Origin: Watersipora subatra
Taxonomy: Eukaryota; Bryozoa; Gymnolaemata; Cheilostomatida; Watersiporidae
Direction: 5' to 3'
Assembly (NCBI RefSeq): GCF_963576615.1
Contig: NC_088712.1
Span: 14,204,541 to 14,268,540, forward strand
DNA length: 64,000 bases
The position numbers and the translations under genes are program-made. The notes beneath the pieces were generated by a model, which did no database searches, was not told the DNA's origin, and worked only from the letters and a program-made list of their open reading frames with translations. How positions within the stretch are numbered: position 1 is the first letter of the stretch; the number at the start of each line of letters is the position of its first letter. This document shows, piece by piece, positions 24,601-33,200 of this stretch.

Positions 24601-27600
24601 AATTTATATCTTAACTTGGATCATACCAAAATTAATTTGTTAATCTAAATCAGAAAGTAATTTAAATATTAATGCAGTTTTAAACTACCACTTAATTAGT
24701 AAACTAATTCAATTGCAGTTTCTACCATTGCTCCAATCTTGGGTACATACAGTACATATATACATGTATATATAACAGCAGCTAAGAAATAATTTTGTAT
24801 GTTCGAGATGCCAGCCAGTTTTTTAGATGGAGGTATTCACTGCCAGTGAACAGATGTTGGGCTGTGTGAAACAGACGTGGAGCGTGTGTAAACCACACTA
24901 TAACATCAGAGATTCTCAGGAAAATGTGGTGATGACCATGCAAGGGCCATGCTTTACGAGTTCCTGTTGCGGTGATGTTAATTTTGAGGTAGTATCAGGT
25001 GTTCAGAGCAAATATTTTAGAAACCTTTTTTAATGTATTTAAAACTACCAAAAAAGTTTTGCCAAGATTGTCTAACAGTGTCTGCAGCCATTGGTTGTAC
25101 TTTTTGCAGGGCATCTGAATACTTTAATAAAAACACAAAAAACTTTATAGAACAAAAGAAATTTTTTAACTGCTAATTTAGCATTTGGTGAAATAGTTAA
25201 AAACAAATAAAAAGTGAACAAAAAAATTGAGGCTGTGTAAATTCTTGTCATTATGTTTTGAACGGAAGCTAACTATGTTTAATTATCATGTTATGCCACC
25301 TTACATAGTTTTAAAAACTCATAAAAAACGGCTCTTCATAAAATATTGAACAAAGATGTATACCATTATTAACCCATTTTAGATAGAAATCTTTTGACCA
25401 AATTTAAATTTTGTTATAATAAATTGGATTAACATCGTTTCTTTGACTTCGATATAAGTAATGTAAAAAGAGAACGGGTCAACATTTTCAGATACAAAAG
25501 TTCTGATTATATGAAAAACTTGAATTATTGACTGCTTCAACTTTGATATTTTCAACATTCATTGGAAACTTGCAAGTGATTGACTCACAAAAATTTTCCA
25601 ACATGGTTCAAGTTTCCTGAGGCAGTTTTTCAAATGAAAGTAAAATTCTGATTGAAAAATGAAACAAAGCATGAACAAATATGCAAATTATGAAATTACA
25701 AAACTTATTTAATTCAAGTTTTACCTAGTGTTAAGTTGTTTGCAGTATGCATTAGTCATTATAATATATAAGGCAGGTGAGAGTTCACGATGCTGCGATG
25801 CGTTTGTGTATATGTTTGACCAAATAAACAACAACTGAACTCAAAATAGGAACAGCTATACAAGGTAATGACTGGATAATAGACCATAGCTATAAAGAAT
25901 AATACAGGATAATGACTTTAGCAGTATTGGTCACACAAATATGTAAAATATAATTTGGACCGGATTACAACACGGGATGGCTTTATAACAGCTAGTTTAG
26001 GTTGAAGTAAGTCGCACTACTTACCTCTACCTAGTCTTCTCTACCTAGTCTCAAACCTGAGACTAGGTAGAGATACTGCTGAGCCTGAAAGTAAAATAGT
26101 AAGGTAAAGTAGAGAATAAGTAATAGTAGAATAAATAAGGTGAAGTAAGATAACATATATTTCTATGAATTTATAATTTATTACTTTAATTTTTGCTTTT
26201 TATATTGTTTGTTATAATGTTATGATTTATATCATGCAATGATTTCAAAGCTATGCGTGTTTATGAAAGAGTTGCGAAGGGTTTGTAGAGCTGTAAATGT
26301 GCATTACGATAAATATATTTGCTCCGGCGAAGAAGGTTCTTAACATATGGATAAGATCACAGAATGAATTAACTTTGTATGTAAAGGTTTTGACTGTATC
26401 AAAGTAATTCTTGGTTTAAGAACTTTAGAGGCATTACCTTTATTAAATCTGCAAATGAAATGTTTACTCAAATATAAAGTTAGTTTAGGTATATACTACG
26501 ATAATTCATACTGTTGTAAACCTTTTATTTTGAGATAAACTTTATTATAATTATATATTATTACTATTTAATATTTGATAAATAGATGGAAAGTTGCGCT
26601 AAGAATTAAATTGGTACTGCTTGAAGTTTTCAAGTAAAATCTTTTGTTGCTATACAAAAATGAATTCGTTAGCTATTCCATCTCAAGTTACAAATCACAA
26701 AAGACTAACAGCTACTCAGGAGACTTCAACCAGACTGCTATGTTCTATTTACCAGACATACTACTATGCGCCACTCTCTATTGTCTCGTTGTTACAACTC
26801 TGAGTAGTAGCCATGCAACGAGTGGAATCTTTAAAAATTTTATTACTCATAGCTTAGCAGAGATTTATTTTTAGTTCATCAAGTAGCTAAGTGGTGTGAT
26901 TAAACTGTTGTATTAGCTTGTGTCATACTGTAAATTAAATTATATTATTATAGTGGTTAAATAAGTTTGTTCATTACAACTTGAAGTGGCTGATTATCTT
27001 TGTGTGGAGACATAAAGGTTCGCAAAAATAGTTTGTCACCTATAACAGAGAACTACTTATAGCCAACTCTTAAAGCTTATACCAACTGGTACAGAGACTA
27101 CATGCAATAGATAACTGCCATATTGTAACTGATTGCCTTTCGAGGAAGAACAAAAAACCTTCAGCTTTCAAATCAAGCAAATTTTTTTTTCCTCTGATCA
27201 GTATTGCATCTAATAGATTAGTATTTTCAAAAGGTATTTTATCTGTCAGTTACAATTGGTAAAAAATGGCTTCAAACTATAACTTTGTCTGCCAATAGGT
27301 AGGAAAACAAGTTTACTAATATAGCTAATATATAAACTACTTTAGGCTTGATACTACCTCTGTTGGAAGTCCTAGAACATTCTTTTTGTTACTCTACAGA
27401 TTTTAGACAAAACTGGCACAACTCGTCTCGGACTTCTCACAAAGCAATTCTCAGGAGTGATCAGAGAAGTATTCACAGATGCTGATCACTTTATGATTTC
27501 CTTTCCTATTGATTTAGATGTGGCAACAAAGGCTACTTTACTCGGAGCTGCATTTCTTGTTGTGAGCTTCATAACGCTTACTACTGCTAGACACTGTATA

Positions 27601-28339
27601 TGCTGACTTCATAAGTATTGTGGAGAAGAAAATATAAATTTGATTTCTCTGATGTTCTAAAACAAAATCTATCATAAGGGTTGATAAATTAGACAATGAA
27701 ATTCTACAAACAGCCTTTGATTAAGTTGACACTCACAGACGCACTGTGTATATTAACTTATCCATAAGGGTCAGTTACTACTAGGGCTCTAATTTTCAAA
27801 AGACTCTGGAGAACAATGACTATAACCTACCTTTTCGAGTCTTAATTAATGCACTTTTAGTCTGATGCGGTTTTCTTAATGGTAAAAGATAAATTTTTTG
27901 AAACTTACCTTTGCTTCTTGATTTTCTTGTCATACTAACCTACAGCTAAACGCAGCTCACGAACTTGTTAGTGATGTAAGAGTTATTTCGTATCGGTAAG
28001 ATATTAAGATTGCAATAACTACCCAAAATGAGATTTGTAATAAAATTATGTTAATACTTCAAACCACGTCGTACTTATAACAGAATAAAACAGCTCATTT
28101 GAACGAGGAGTACTGGTAACCAGGTTAATAAACTCTGGATGACTAGTTTTTATTGAATTATTTTGGAAGCCATGTTTGTAGTCTAATGGTGCATGTGTTT
28201 ATTGTGGTTTTGTTTATAACAGGTTAATGGATATAACAGTTTATAAGAGAATTAACAAGTTAATCTGTTGTAGGACTTTATGTTCTTTGAGAAAAACTCC
28301 CAAGGAAAAAGTGGTGATGGCATCGGAATGCTGGGTTAG
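1667..28339 (+). CDS. Phospholipid scramblase (PLSCR family), split gene
   Basis: Members of this family move phospholipids between membrane leaflets in response to calcium, or bind DNA or partners; they are palmitoylated type II membrane proteins. The exons 8714-8798, 20009-20149, 23501-23643, 24827-24988, 27400-27561 and 28274-28339 join without a frame break to about 252 residues. A candidate start exon at 1667-1690 would make 260. Visible family marks, in order: PPGLEYL, a [10 protein letters not shown] stretch, the [10 protein letters not shown] cysteine cluster (85-94), CFCPCC (123-128, the palmitoylated motif), SCCGDVNFE, the calcium-loop-like segment [14 protein letters not shown] (D212 to D223), and a hydrophobic C-terminal segment (about 230-245). 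The proline-rich N-terminus common in relatives is missing or lies in exons I could not find. The family call is firm; the paralogue and the N-terminus are not. Confidence 0.9.
3105..3683 (+). mobile_element. Partial DNA element, GTTGACTTG-type terminal repeat, left part
   Basis: It begins AAAGGTTGACTTGAAAC, then follows the full copies at 34984 and 62634 for about 580 bases and stops before the right arm. No transposase frame. Confidence 0.7.
5234..6025 (-). mobile_element. DNA element, GTTGACTTG-type, inverted copy
   Basis: Its interior is the reverse complement of the element at 34984, and it ends TTCAAGTCAACCTTT. With the copy at 3105 it makes a widely spaced inverted pair. Non-autonomous. 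Confidence 0.72.
6026..6194 (+). mobile_element. Solo end fragment of the same element
   Basis: It starts directly after the previous copy with GTTGACTTGCAACAAAATTC and breaks off after about 170 bases, within the terminal arm. Confidence 0.65.
7384..7426. repeat. 43-base hairpin (19-bp stem)
   Basis: GCGTAGCTAGTTATTGACC, a short spacer, then its exact complement. The pairing is perfect. Confidence 0.85.
8714..8798 (+). CDS. Scramblase exon 2
   Basis: It follows the acceptor TTTAACAG and ends at the donor GTGAGT. It encodes 28 codons plus one base, including [16 protein letters not shown]. This matches the WMP...NCPPGLEYL junction that opens the scramblase domain. The split glycine codon (G/GG) is completed by the next exon. 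Confidence 0.88.
8939..8976. repeat. Perfect 38-bp palindrome
   Basis: The two 19-base halves (centre CAACAATATATTGTTG) are exact complements with no spacer. Confidence 0.88.
9087..9141. repeat. Inverted repeat beside the minisatellite
   Basis: TTATCTCTTTAGCCAG and its complement are separated by 23 bases. They lie about 30 bases before the tandem array. Confidence 0.8.
9181..10314. repeat. 42-bp minisatellite, 27 units
   Basis: The unit reads GTGCTRCTAGTTGTGATAGG followed by AACMCTGGRGACGTCRGTTAAW. Two subtypes alternate irregularly: units ending TTAAA are usually followed by GTGCTGC, and units ending TTAAT by GTGCTAC. Because 42 is a multiple of three, one frame stays open for 405 codons with a 14-residue repeat. 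That frame starts without an ATG and lies in an intron, so I do not call it a gene. Confidence 0.95.
11196..11345 (+). mobile_element. LINE 3' tail fragment (first)
   Basis: It translates to [10 protein letters not shown] followed by a stop, resembling the C-terminal ILRKVLS of the LINE at 12474. It ends in an AAT-rich stretch. Short and decayed. Confidence 0.45.
11350..12474 (+). pseudogene. 3' part of a non-LTR retrotransposon with restriction-like endonuclease
   Basis: One frame carries the end of a reverse transcriptase ([33 protein letters not shown]) and the C-terminal endonuclease region ([24 protein letters not shown]). It has in-frame stops near 11470 and at 12121. In relatives this region has a CCHC zinc motif and a PD...D nuclease motif. 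Here the second Cys is His (CRLH), the motif His is Tyr (VSYIVSKC), and PD is PE. The element is 5'-truncated, lacks the polymerase core, and is dead. The clade (R2/R4-like) is inferred from the domain type. Confidence 0.75.
12583..12611. repeat. AAT microsatellite closing the LINE fragment
   Basis: About nine AAT units lie directly after the LINE 3' untranslated segment, as expected for the simple-repeat tail of such LINEs. Confidence 0.85.
12612..12912 (+). mobile_element. LINE 3' tail fragment (third)
   Basis: A frame ending [18 protein letters not shown] and a stop matches the ILRKVL end of the same LINE family. It is followed by AATAATAATAATATTAATAA. The 5' boundary abuts the previous AAT tail. 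Confidence 0.5.
13162..13212. repeat. 51-base hairpin, 24-bp perfect stem
   Basis: The arm TTGTGTCAGAGACACTTTTG plus TGTC is followed by a three-base loop and its exact complement. The arm itself is built from an inner inverted motif, GTGTC/GACAC. Confidence 0.92.
14507..14511. repeat. Target site duplication (left)
   Basis: AATTA directly before the 5' LTR; the same five bases follow the 3' LTR. Confidence 0.9.
14512..14750 (+). repeat. Copia 5' LTR, 239 bp
   Basis: It begins TGTTGAACTGAC and ends CAGCTCAACA (TG...CA, with TGTTG/CAACA short inverted ends). It differs from the 3' LTR at one base (A or G in the ATGTRATAAATAG stretch). An AATAAA at 14694-14699 is the likely polyadenylation signal. 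The ATG at 14733, the likely gag start, lies within it. Confidence 0.96.
14733..18767 (+). CDS. Copia gag-pol polyprotein (1344 aa from likely start)
   Basis: The frame is open from 14583 (1394 codons); residue numbers here count from there. The start is more likely the ATG at 14733, which follows the LTR poly(A) signal. Two CCHC zinc knuckles (281-294, 302-315) mark nucleocapsid. The protease active site is DCGATCHM with D364. Integrase has HHCC residues ([14 protein letters not shown]) and catalytic D570, D631 and E667, the last two exactly 35 residues apart. Reverse transcriptase has D993 (LDVKGAYLN) and FWVDD at D1082-D1083. RNase H has TDSDWGG (D1246) and SSSEAEYMA. No stop or frameshift occurs, and gag and pol share one frame. 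The stop TGA is formed by the first bases of the 3' LTR. It encodes the proteins that copy and insert the element. Confidence 0.95.
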   Translation: MATSSTGYGPSARSRLYFDGNQQSYTIWETRFINYLYTQDRAVYKAILPKGDDDDDNDFPTKNRTAYAELVQVLDERSLQLIMNDAKDNGRDALKVLRQHYASIEKPRVLTLYEELTTLRMHDNEDITDFIIRAERAATGLRSAKETISDNLIIAMILKGLPEAYKPFVVIHTQLDKAKSLSDFKAAVHNYANTEAMRLASQTASALATRSTIRKQQPRATANATTTQPRCMACGKSNHTSSECRSKSKLKCTFCLRQGHIEKVCRTKERAHKTGSNSTANTATESTEFSFTVSADDTEYANTIYHNDNKLLVDCGATCHMVNNSSHFVSYDRSFDPKRHFIQMADGHKTNELVTAKGKAKFTIIDSKGRQQNVTLNDALLAPEFPVSLFSVQSAVQTGAEITFAKDNTKLTANGTDFDIAQHGKLYYLHTVSDTPSTINTADESANVTKSLDEWHVALGHLNHEDVLNLQKVTLGMKVSQTTSTPTCTTCTTNKMTRLPKSHDNPPIYATKPLERVHSDLCGPISPSSREGHHYIMNFIDEYSSMIFIYLLRAKSEAHIALQQFLADIAPIGKVKELHSDNGGEYMSDSFKKILLSNSIKHTTTAPHTPYQNEKSERSWRSLLEMSRCLLADTELPKSYWSYAVRHAQYLRNRSYQRRTKSTAYELFTNAKPDMSKLHNFGSPCTHYIDGYKQKLDKRGNVGIYLGVNLQNHGYYVLSDNKVITTRNVTIHDNSSRNHEMPEVDPCSMPLRGTSQAITRDNDSGTMPSDQEPEPVNQPVTLQQADHSTEQTTSIHVATRPRRERKTPPYLSDYYLSVTDYAYTTNLVPLIPTTYEEAIKSDNSTQWKAAMDAEISTLQANDTWTIKPLPVNREETKGRWVYTIKQGSQPGKIQYKARYVARGYSQIKGIDYDETYSPTTRFTSIRILLQKAVNENLHLHQLDVKGAYLNALIDKDIYVQQPPGYEQVDARNTHLTCHLNKSLYGLKQSGRNWHTTLTDYLKSIGYAANDIDPCLYTKQDGDDQIIILFWVDDIIIGSNRQELITTTKQSLHDKFRMDDRGKLQWFLGIDFRRLASGNYQMCQERYAEAILKRFNMTDCKPAKTPAENTLTLRKATDTDNIDTNFPYRQAIGSLIYLMTGTRPDISWIVSKLSQFLEKPTKSHVAAVKRVLRYIKATKSYSLTFTPTNGTLLGFTDSDWGGDCDDRRSTTGYLFNLGGTPISWKSRKQPTVALSSSEAEYMAIAEGTKEALYLRQLCSSLGMPQSNPTIIHVDNQSAIALTKDTASKHSRTKHIDIRFHFVRQQTAISYVHVDTKSNLADLLTKPLGRIAHYNQTHELQLEGAC
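14751..14764 (+). promoter_or_regulatory. Primer binding site (initiator tRNA-Met, internal)
   Basis: GGTTATGGGCCCAG abuts the LTR. It is complementary to the anticodon arm of initiator tRNA-Met, the half-tRNA priming site known for Drosophila copia, not to a tRNA 3' end. Here it lies inside the coding frame. Confidence 0.8.
18753..18759 (+). promoter_or_regulatory. Polypurine tract
   Basis: GAGGGGG, two bases before the 3' LTR, is the expected site of plus-strand priming. It is short and also encodes the last residues of the polyprotein. Confidence 0.7.
18762..19000 (+). repeat. Copia 3' LTR, 239 bp
   Basis: It matches the 5' LTR except at one base. Its first six bases (TGTTGA) supply the polyprotein stop. 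Confidence 0.96.
19001..19005. repeat. Target site duplication (right)
   Basis: AATTA directly after CAACA of the 3' LTR. Confidence 0.9.
20009..20149 (+). CDS. Scramblase exon 3
   Basis: Acceptor CTCTCAG, donor GTAAGT. It encodes the [19 protein letters not shown] and NQRVYFAVE segments, which are hallmark residues of the first half of the scramblase barrel. It ends in phase 1. Confidence 0.93.
21655..21852. repeat. 93-bp tandem duplication
   Basis: Two adjacent copies starting TATACACTGTTTAAGAGCAC at 21655 and 21748 appear identical. A third begins at 21841 and diverges after about a dozen bases. Confidence 0.9.
21871..22610. mobile_element. 740-bp palindromic (fold-back) element
   Basis: It starts TCTAGAAAACCTAAGTTG and ends with the exact complement. 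The arms run for about 350 bases each with scattered mismatches, leaving a short central spacer near 22235-22255. No coding potential, consistent with a miniature inverted-repeat transposon. Confidence 0.85.
23501..23643 (+). CDS. Scramblase exon 4 (cysteine-rich)
   Basis: Acceptor TTATTACAG, donor GTACAAG. It carries [10 protein letters not shown] and CFCPCCLQK. The second cluster is the site palmitoylated in characterised scramblases and decides membrane targeting. It ends in phase 0. Confidence 0.93.
23644..24826. other. Scramblase intron
   Basis: AT-rich sequence with no repeat or gene that I recognise. Confidence 0.5.
24827..24988 (+). CDS. Scramblase exon 5
   Basis: 54 complete codons after the acceptor TTTTTTAG, with donor GTAGTA. 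It contains [14 protein letters not shown] and [15 protein letters not shown], matching the family's QTWHPC and SCCGDVDFE motifs. It opens with an ATG, but this is an internal methionine because the frame joins in phase 0 to the exon before. Confidence 0.92.
24989..27399. other. Scramblase intron
   Basis: It contains a 15-bp inverted repeat at 26039-26072 and nothing else I can name. A segment near 25740-25830 (AGGCAGGTGAGAGTTCACGA) recurs near 62110-62170, so it is a dispersed repeat. Confidence 0.5.
26039..26072. repeat. Short inverted repeat
   Basis: CTCTACCTAGTCTCA and its exact complement are separated by four bases. Confidence 0.85.
27400..27561 (+). CDS. Scramblase exon 6 (calcium loop)
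   Basis: 54 codons after the acceptor CTCTACAG. It encodes [20 protein letters not shown], the EF-hand-like 12-residue loop that binds calcium in the family, then the start of the C-terminal hydrophobic segment ([11 protein letters not shown]). The donor is GTGAGC. Reading past that donor would give an unrelated tail and a stop, so the splice is well supported. Confidence 0.93.
27562..28273. other. Last scramblase intron
   Basis: 712 bases, AT-rich, with no feature recognised. Confidence 0.5.
28274..28339 (+). CDS. Scramblase last exon and stop
   Basis: After the acceptor CTGTTGTAG it encodes DFMFFEKN and a short glycine/serine tail, then TAG. DFMFFE is the conserved end of the scramblase transmembrane segment. 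An ATTAAA at 28386-28391 is a weak poly(A) signal candidate. Confidence 0.92.
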   Translation, partial: DFMFFEKNSQGKSGDGIGMLG

Positions 28340-30131
28340 CTGATGTCTCTATCAAAGTGGTTATTGCCCTGGACACCATAGAGTTATTAAAATTAGTGCA
28401 ATCTTGTACAAAATCCTGCATGTGATGACTAAGTACCTTACTTTGCACTTCATCAGTCCCATGTGAATATCGATTAACCAATCATCTGTCAGTTTACAAA
28501 TTTATAGGTTGTTCTTTTGCTTATTTATCTAACTGTGTGTGTCTACTTGCAATTTATATTACCCACTACATGATTCCTTATCCTTACATCTATACAGGAT
28601 AAGTTCATATATTTTTGACTTGCCTGTCACCTAACCTGTCCGTCAGTGTATACATAAAGCACCTGTTCCAAACAAGCACCTGCCTATTCACGACATTATT
28701 CTCTATCATACAAATAATCCATAAAACTGCTTGTCTACTCGCTATTTATTTTCCTCACTATACGTCACTATATCTCTATATCTCTATATCTATACAAGAT
28801 GTATTTCATTTATTTTTGACTTGCCAATCATCTACACTATACGACTGTGATCTGTCTGTGTCTACATAAAACCGAGCACATGCCTATTCATGTCATTAAG
28901 TATCCGGCATACAAATAATCTATAAAACAGTTTGGCAACTGGCAATTCATTTCATCCACTATACTCTGACTATATATCTATAACTATACAGGATATATCT
29001 CTCAAAGTATGTCATCTGTCTGCATTTCAGCTATGACTAGTTATTAAACTCTTGAAATAATGCATCCACACCGAAAAAGATTTGATCTTGACCCTCCCGC
29101 CTGCACTTACGGCGCCGTACTAATCATGCCACAGAGAATGACTTGATACTGTTTTGCTACTACACAGGGTCATGGCATAACGTCATGAGAAGCTGGCAGC
29201 TCTCATTATTAATCGTACTCAACTTTTCCATTGGCAATGTGCCAAGCTATTAGTGAGTGGCAGGCAACTCTCATTACTTCTCATTGTTTATAAGCTGATG
29301 ATGTTTAATATCTGGGCAGCCCCAGGAAGCACAGCTAGTTACATATATTTTTGACTTGCCTGTCCTCTAACTTGTCTGCCTACGGATAAACACCTGTTCT
29401 AAACAAGCACCTGCCTAATCATGCCATTGAATAGCAATCACGCCAATCTTCCATAAGACACACCATACCAACTCTTTATTGATCTCATGATCTGTCCTAC
29501 ATAATCATAGCACTAAACCCATAGGAAAACATCATGTTATCAAAAGTCTGTCTTATGAAGAAAAACAACTTACATACATTAATTTAGGCACACTCCAAAA
29601 AGTGGTAAATAAATAAACATTTGAAGAACACACATTGTGGAGAAAAAAACAGGAAGTAGTAGCTATCCCTGAAACACATCACACTACATAAAAATAGCCA
29701 AGAACCCGTGTCAGCATTACGCTACAGCGATAAAGTGAGTACACACAGACAACCTGGTGTGTGACTGAAAGTTTATATAAAGTGGCAATATGTAATGCTA
29801 GGTAAGGACCAAGTACCAAAGAACTTTCTAGAACTTGGACAAACCCAACTTGAACCCATGAACCAGTAGAAATAACACCATTACAGAATGTAAAAATAAA
29901 TAAGATAAAAACAAGGTAACAAAACTTTGAGTATCAAACTAGTGGCAGCGATTGCAATCAAATAGTTGTCAACACAAATGATATCGGCACACTATAGCTG
30001 CCTCCTACGGAATAAAGAAAGAAGAAGCATTGATCAGACAACTCCTACTCGCGGCTTCGAATTCTAGCCCTTTAGCTTTGACCTAGCAAATATTTACTGA
30101 AAGCTGCTGACTAATACATAAATGAAACCCT
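28340..30131. other. Intergenic region between convergent genes
   Basis: Between the two stop codons. It contains diverged tandem copies of a roughly 200-base unit (about 28560-29010, with part again near 29340-29430) recognisable by TTTTTGACTTGCC and ATCTATACARGAT. No gene is seen. Confidence 0.55.
29475..29480 (-). promoter_or_regulatory. Possible poly(A) signal of FAM161A gene
   Basis: AATAAA on the minus strand, about 650 bases after the stop codon. Common by chance in AT-rich DNA. Confidence 0.25.
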
Positions 30132-30225
30132 TCAGTCAGCGAGCTCTAGTTCTCGGTCTGGAAGGCTTTCCACCTCACTCATGTCTCCATCAGACAGTCC
30201 TGTTTCCTCTTTAGTAAATGTGTTG
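30132..30225 (-). CDS. FAM161A: FAM161A exon 16 and stop
   Basis: An acidic tail ending SEVESLPDRELELAD, then TGA. The acceptor is TTGTTGTAG and the phase agrees with exon 15. An acidic C-terminus is usual for the family. Confidence 0.82.
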
Positions 30226-33200
30226 CTACAACAATGATAACTTCTTGTAGCATTTAAAAAGCTGTAACAAACAGCATGTCTTGTTAAATGAGGAAACTAC
30301 TACAAAAGCCACAAAACAAGTAACAATGATATAAACATAGTTATTTACGAATTATAATAATTTTCTCTTTGACCAATGTCATATAATTTTTTAAATAAAA
30401 TGTAACAATGACGTACAAGTAGATAGGTTTTGAGTAAATGCCTGGCTGAAGATGATAAAAGCATATACATGTAAAAGTAAAATATAAAATGTTGTATAAG
30501 CGAAGTAATCTCTTCTATTTAATGCCTTTTTTATGAAGCTAAATGAATTACCAAATAAGGTATAAAATATCTAAGAATAATGTACAGAATTTAAAAGTAC
30601 AGCAATGTCAATACAGTGCGCCCTTGACTCGGTGTCCACGTTATACAATTTTCTCTCCTTACGAAATGGAACACGCCGATTTTTGTCGTCGCCATACAAA
30701 TTCTATTTCGCAAATTTGTTGAATTCAACAAAAATTTCACTCGAAATTCAAATCCGGCAGTCAGTGTGCCTATTAGGACAAAAATAACAAAAATACAGCG
30801 GAATTATTCACCAAAAACCTGCTCACAACAGCTGAAAGAGATACAAAGTTTTTCTCAGTTCAACATTTATTTTGTGTAAAATTTTCCCTTTAAAACCAGT
30901 AGCGAAGTCGGAGGTGCAATCCCTGCAAACAAGAGGTCAGTGATCAGGCAACTCTCTTAATTTGCTAAGTCCACTTCATTACGTATTAAATTTTTTTTCA
31001 ACTGTACAATAACATTATTAGCATTGATACATTTTTGCAACCCCTCTGCTCTACCCACTACATGTACCGGCCAAATCACATCACTCCAAATGTACAGTGA
31101 CAAAATTTCATTTTTCCTTTTGATGGCCATTAAATGGCCAAGCATGCAAGAGGCCGCTTTCAAGAGCAGTATCGCTCAGACTTTCGTATTGAATTGAGTT
31201 AAAAAAATAATGAGGTCGGGTGAAAGTTGTAGTTAAAATGAAGTCGGAAATCGACAGGCAATAAACTTTAGCGATGAGAAAGTTGAAGTTCAATAAAAAT
31301 ACATACTAAAACTTAGTTTTACGTTTTAATTGTGTGTTTAGTAAGCTGAATTCATTCAAGTAAATTCAAAGTTATATATATATAATATATATTATATACT
31401 ATATTATATCGTCTATAAAATGCATATTGTATATATAATATACATTATATAGTATATATAATATATTATATAAATATATACACATGCATCACTTGTATGT
31501 GATACATGTGTACATATATACTTGTATACCTCTATACCTCTACATGCGAGTGCCCCAACATTAAAAAAACTCATACGAGCTGACTTTCTAGCAAGTTTCT
31601 TCCTTGAGATACGAGTAGTCTTTGAGATACAAACATATGAGCTCTTGATAGCCAGTATATGACCAAGTATGCGAGAAGCTGCCTTCGAGAGCAGTATCGC
31701 TCAGCCTTTTTTCTCAAATCAGTTCGAAAAAAGTTTTCACAAGATTGGCTAAAAAATGCGAGGCAAAAACTGCTTAAAAGGAAACAGATTCTAACAAAAT
31801 ATGATGATAAAATTAAAGTAAGTTTAGTGAAATATTAAAACTTAGCTTTAAGTGTGTATTTATTAAACTCAACTTATTGAAGTTAAATTCCAAGTTTCTA
31901 TTACGTAGGGTCACAAAAGTTTAGTGTGCTAAACGCGTTACAGTAAAGTCTCTCAGACAGCCATTATTCCCTATGGTTATAGCTTGAAGGTAAAAACTCA
32001 ATACAGTAGTGTACATAGTGATATTACAATTTATTGCAGATATTAACAACTAAATATGTATTGTAGATACTGAATTACAACAATTGAAAACTTGTTTTTC
32101 CACCGTAGTATTCTGTTTAGGTGGTGTTTTCATTGTACAGTAACGGATTAATTTGTACTTAGTTATTTTATACAGGAAATAGCGCATTGAGATACGAGGA
32201 AATTGACTTACTAGCTCAGTCTTAGAAAGCATTAGACTTGTATGCCGAGCTATGACTATACTATACAAGGATGCCACAAGTACAATGGTACGTACATGGT
32301 ACACATACATGTACAATGGTACGTACATGGTACACATACATGTACAATGGTACGTACATTTACTTACATGTATAGTAATTAAGTAAGTTTAGGAAGAAGT
32401 TTAAGTGTTCTGAAGTGTTAAGATTAAGGCACATATAGTAGTAGTACTACTGTACATATTAGAATGTAGTAGAGGCTCCTATACCGTAAATTCCATATAA
32501 GGTAAAGAATTTATATGAAGTTTCTGCTTACTACTACGTAAATACATCCATGTAATGTAAAGTGTCAAGTCGGGCGAGCTCTCAAATTCTATTTAAATGT
32601 TACTCATTTTCACCTAGCCTGTCTTGACAAACTGTTGTTTTTGCGGAGTTGTCCAACCGTCGAGTGGGCGAGCAACACAACAGCTTGTCACAAGACGTGC
32701 TGCACCTGATGCATCAGCTGCACTTATAAGGCAGTTGTTCTCTTCCGTCTACGCGGCTTGGTTGCGATGTTATGTCGGTCGCTCCATTGATAATCATAAC
32801 GAATTTCGCGCACAAATTTATGTAGAAATAAGTAAGATTACAACGTTTAACCAGCGACCAATCTCTGCGGTAAACTTTAGTAGAACTTGAGAATAAAATA
32901 AATTGAAAATAAAATCCATAAGTACCAATAAAACCGACTGATACAAAAATAGAAATATAACTGACTGAGCGCACAAATAACGACATGTTTAGTCGCTGTT
33001 GTTGCCTAAGTTCTCAAGTTCTACTAAAGTTTACCCGGAGATTGGTCGCTGGTTAAACGTTGTAATCTTAGTTTTTTCTACATAAATTTTTGCGTGAAAT
33101 CCGTTATGATTACCAATGGAGCGACCGACATAACATCGCAACCAAGCCGCATAGACGAAAGAGAACAACTTCCTATAAGTGCAGCTGATGCATCAGGTGC

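Noticed and set aside
24827..25033. Single-exon reading of a 68-aa protein starting at ATG
   Set aside because: It is an internal scramblase exon; the frame beyond 24988 is intron.
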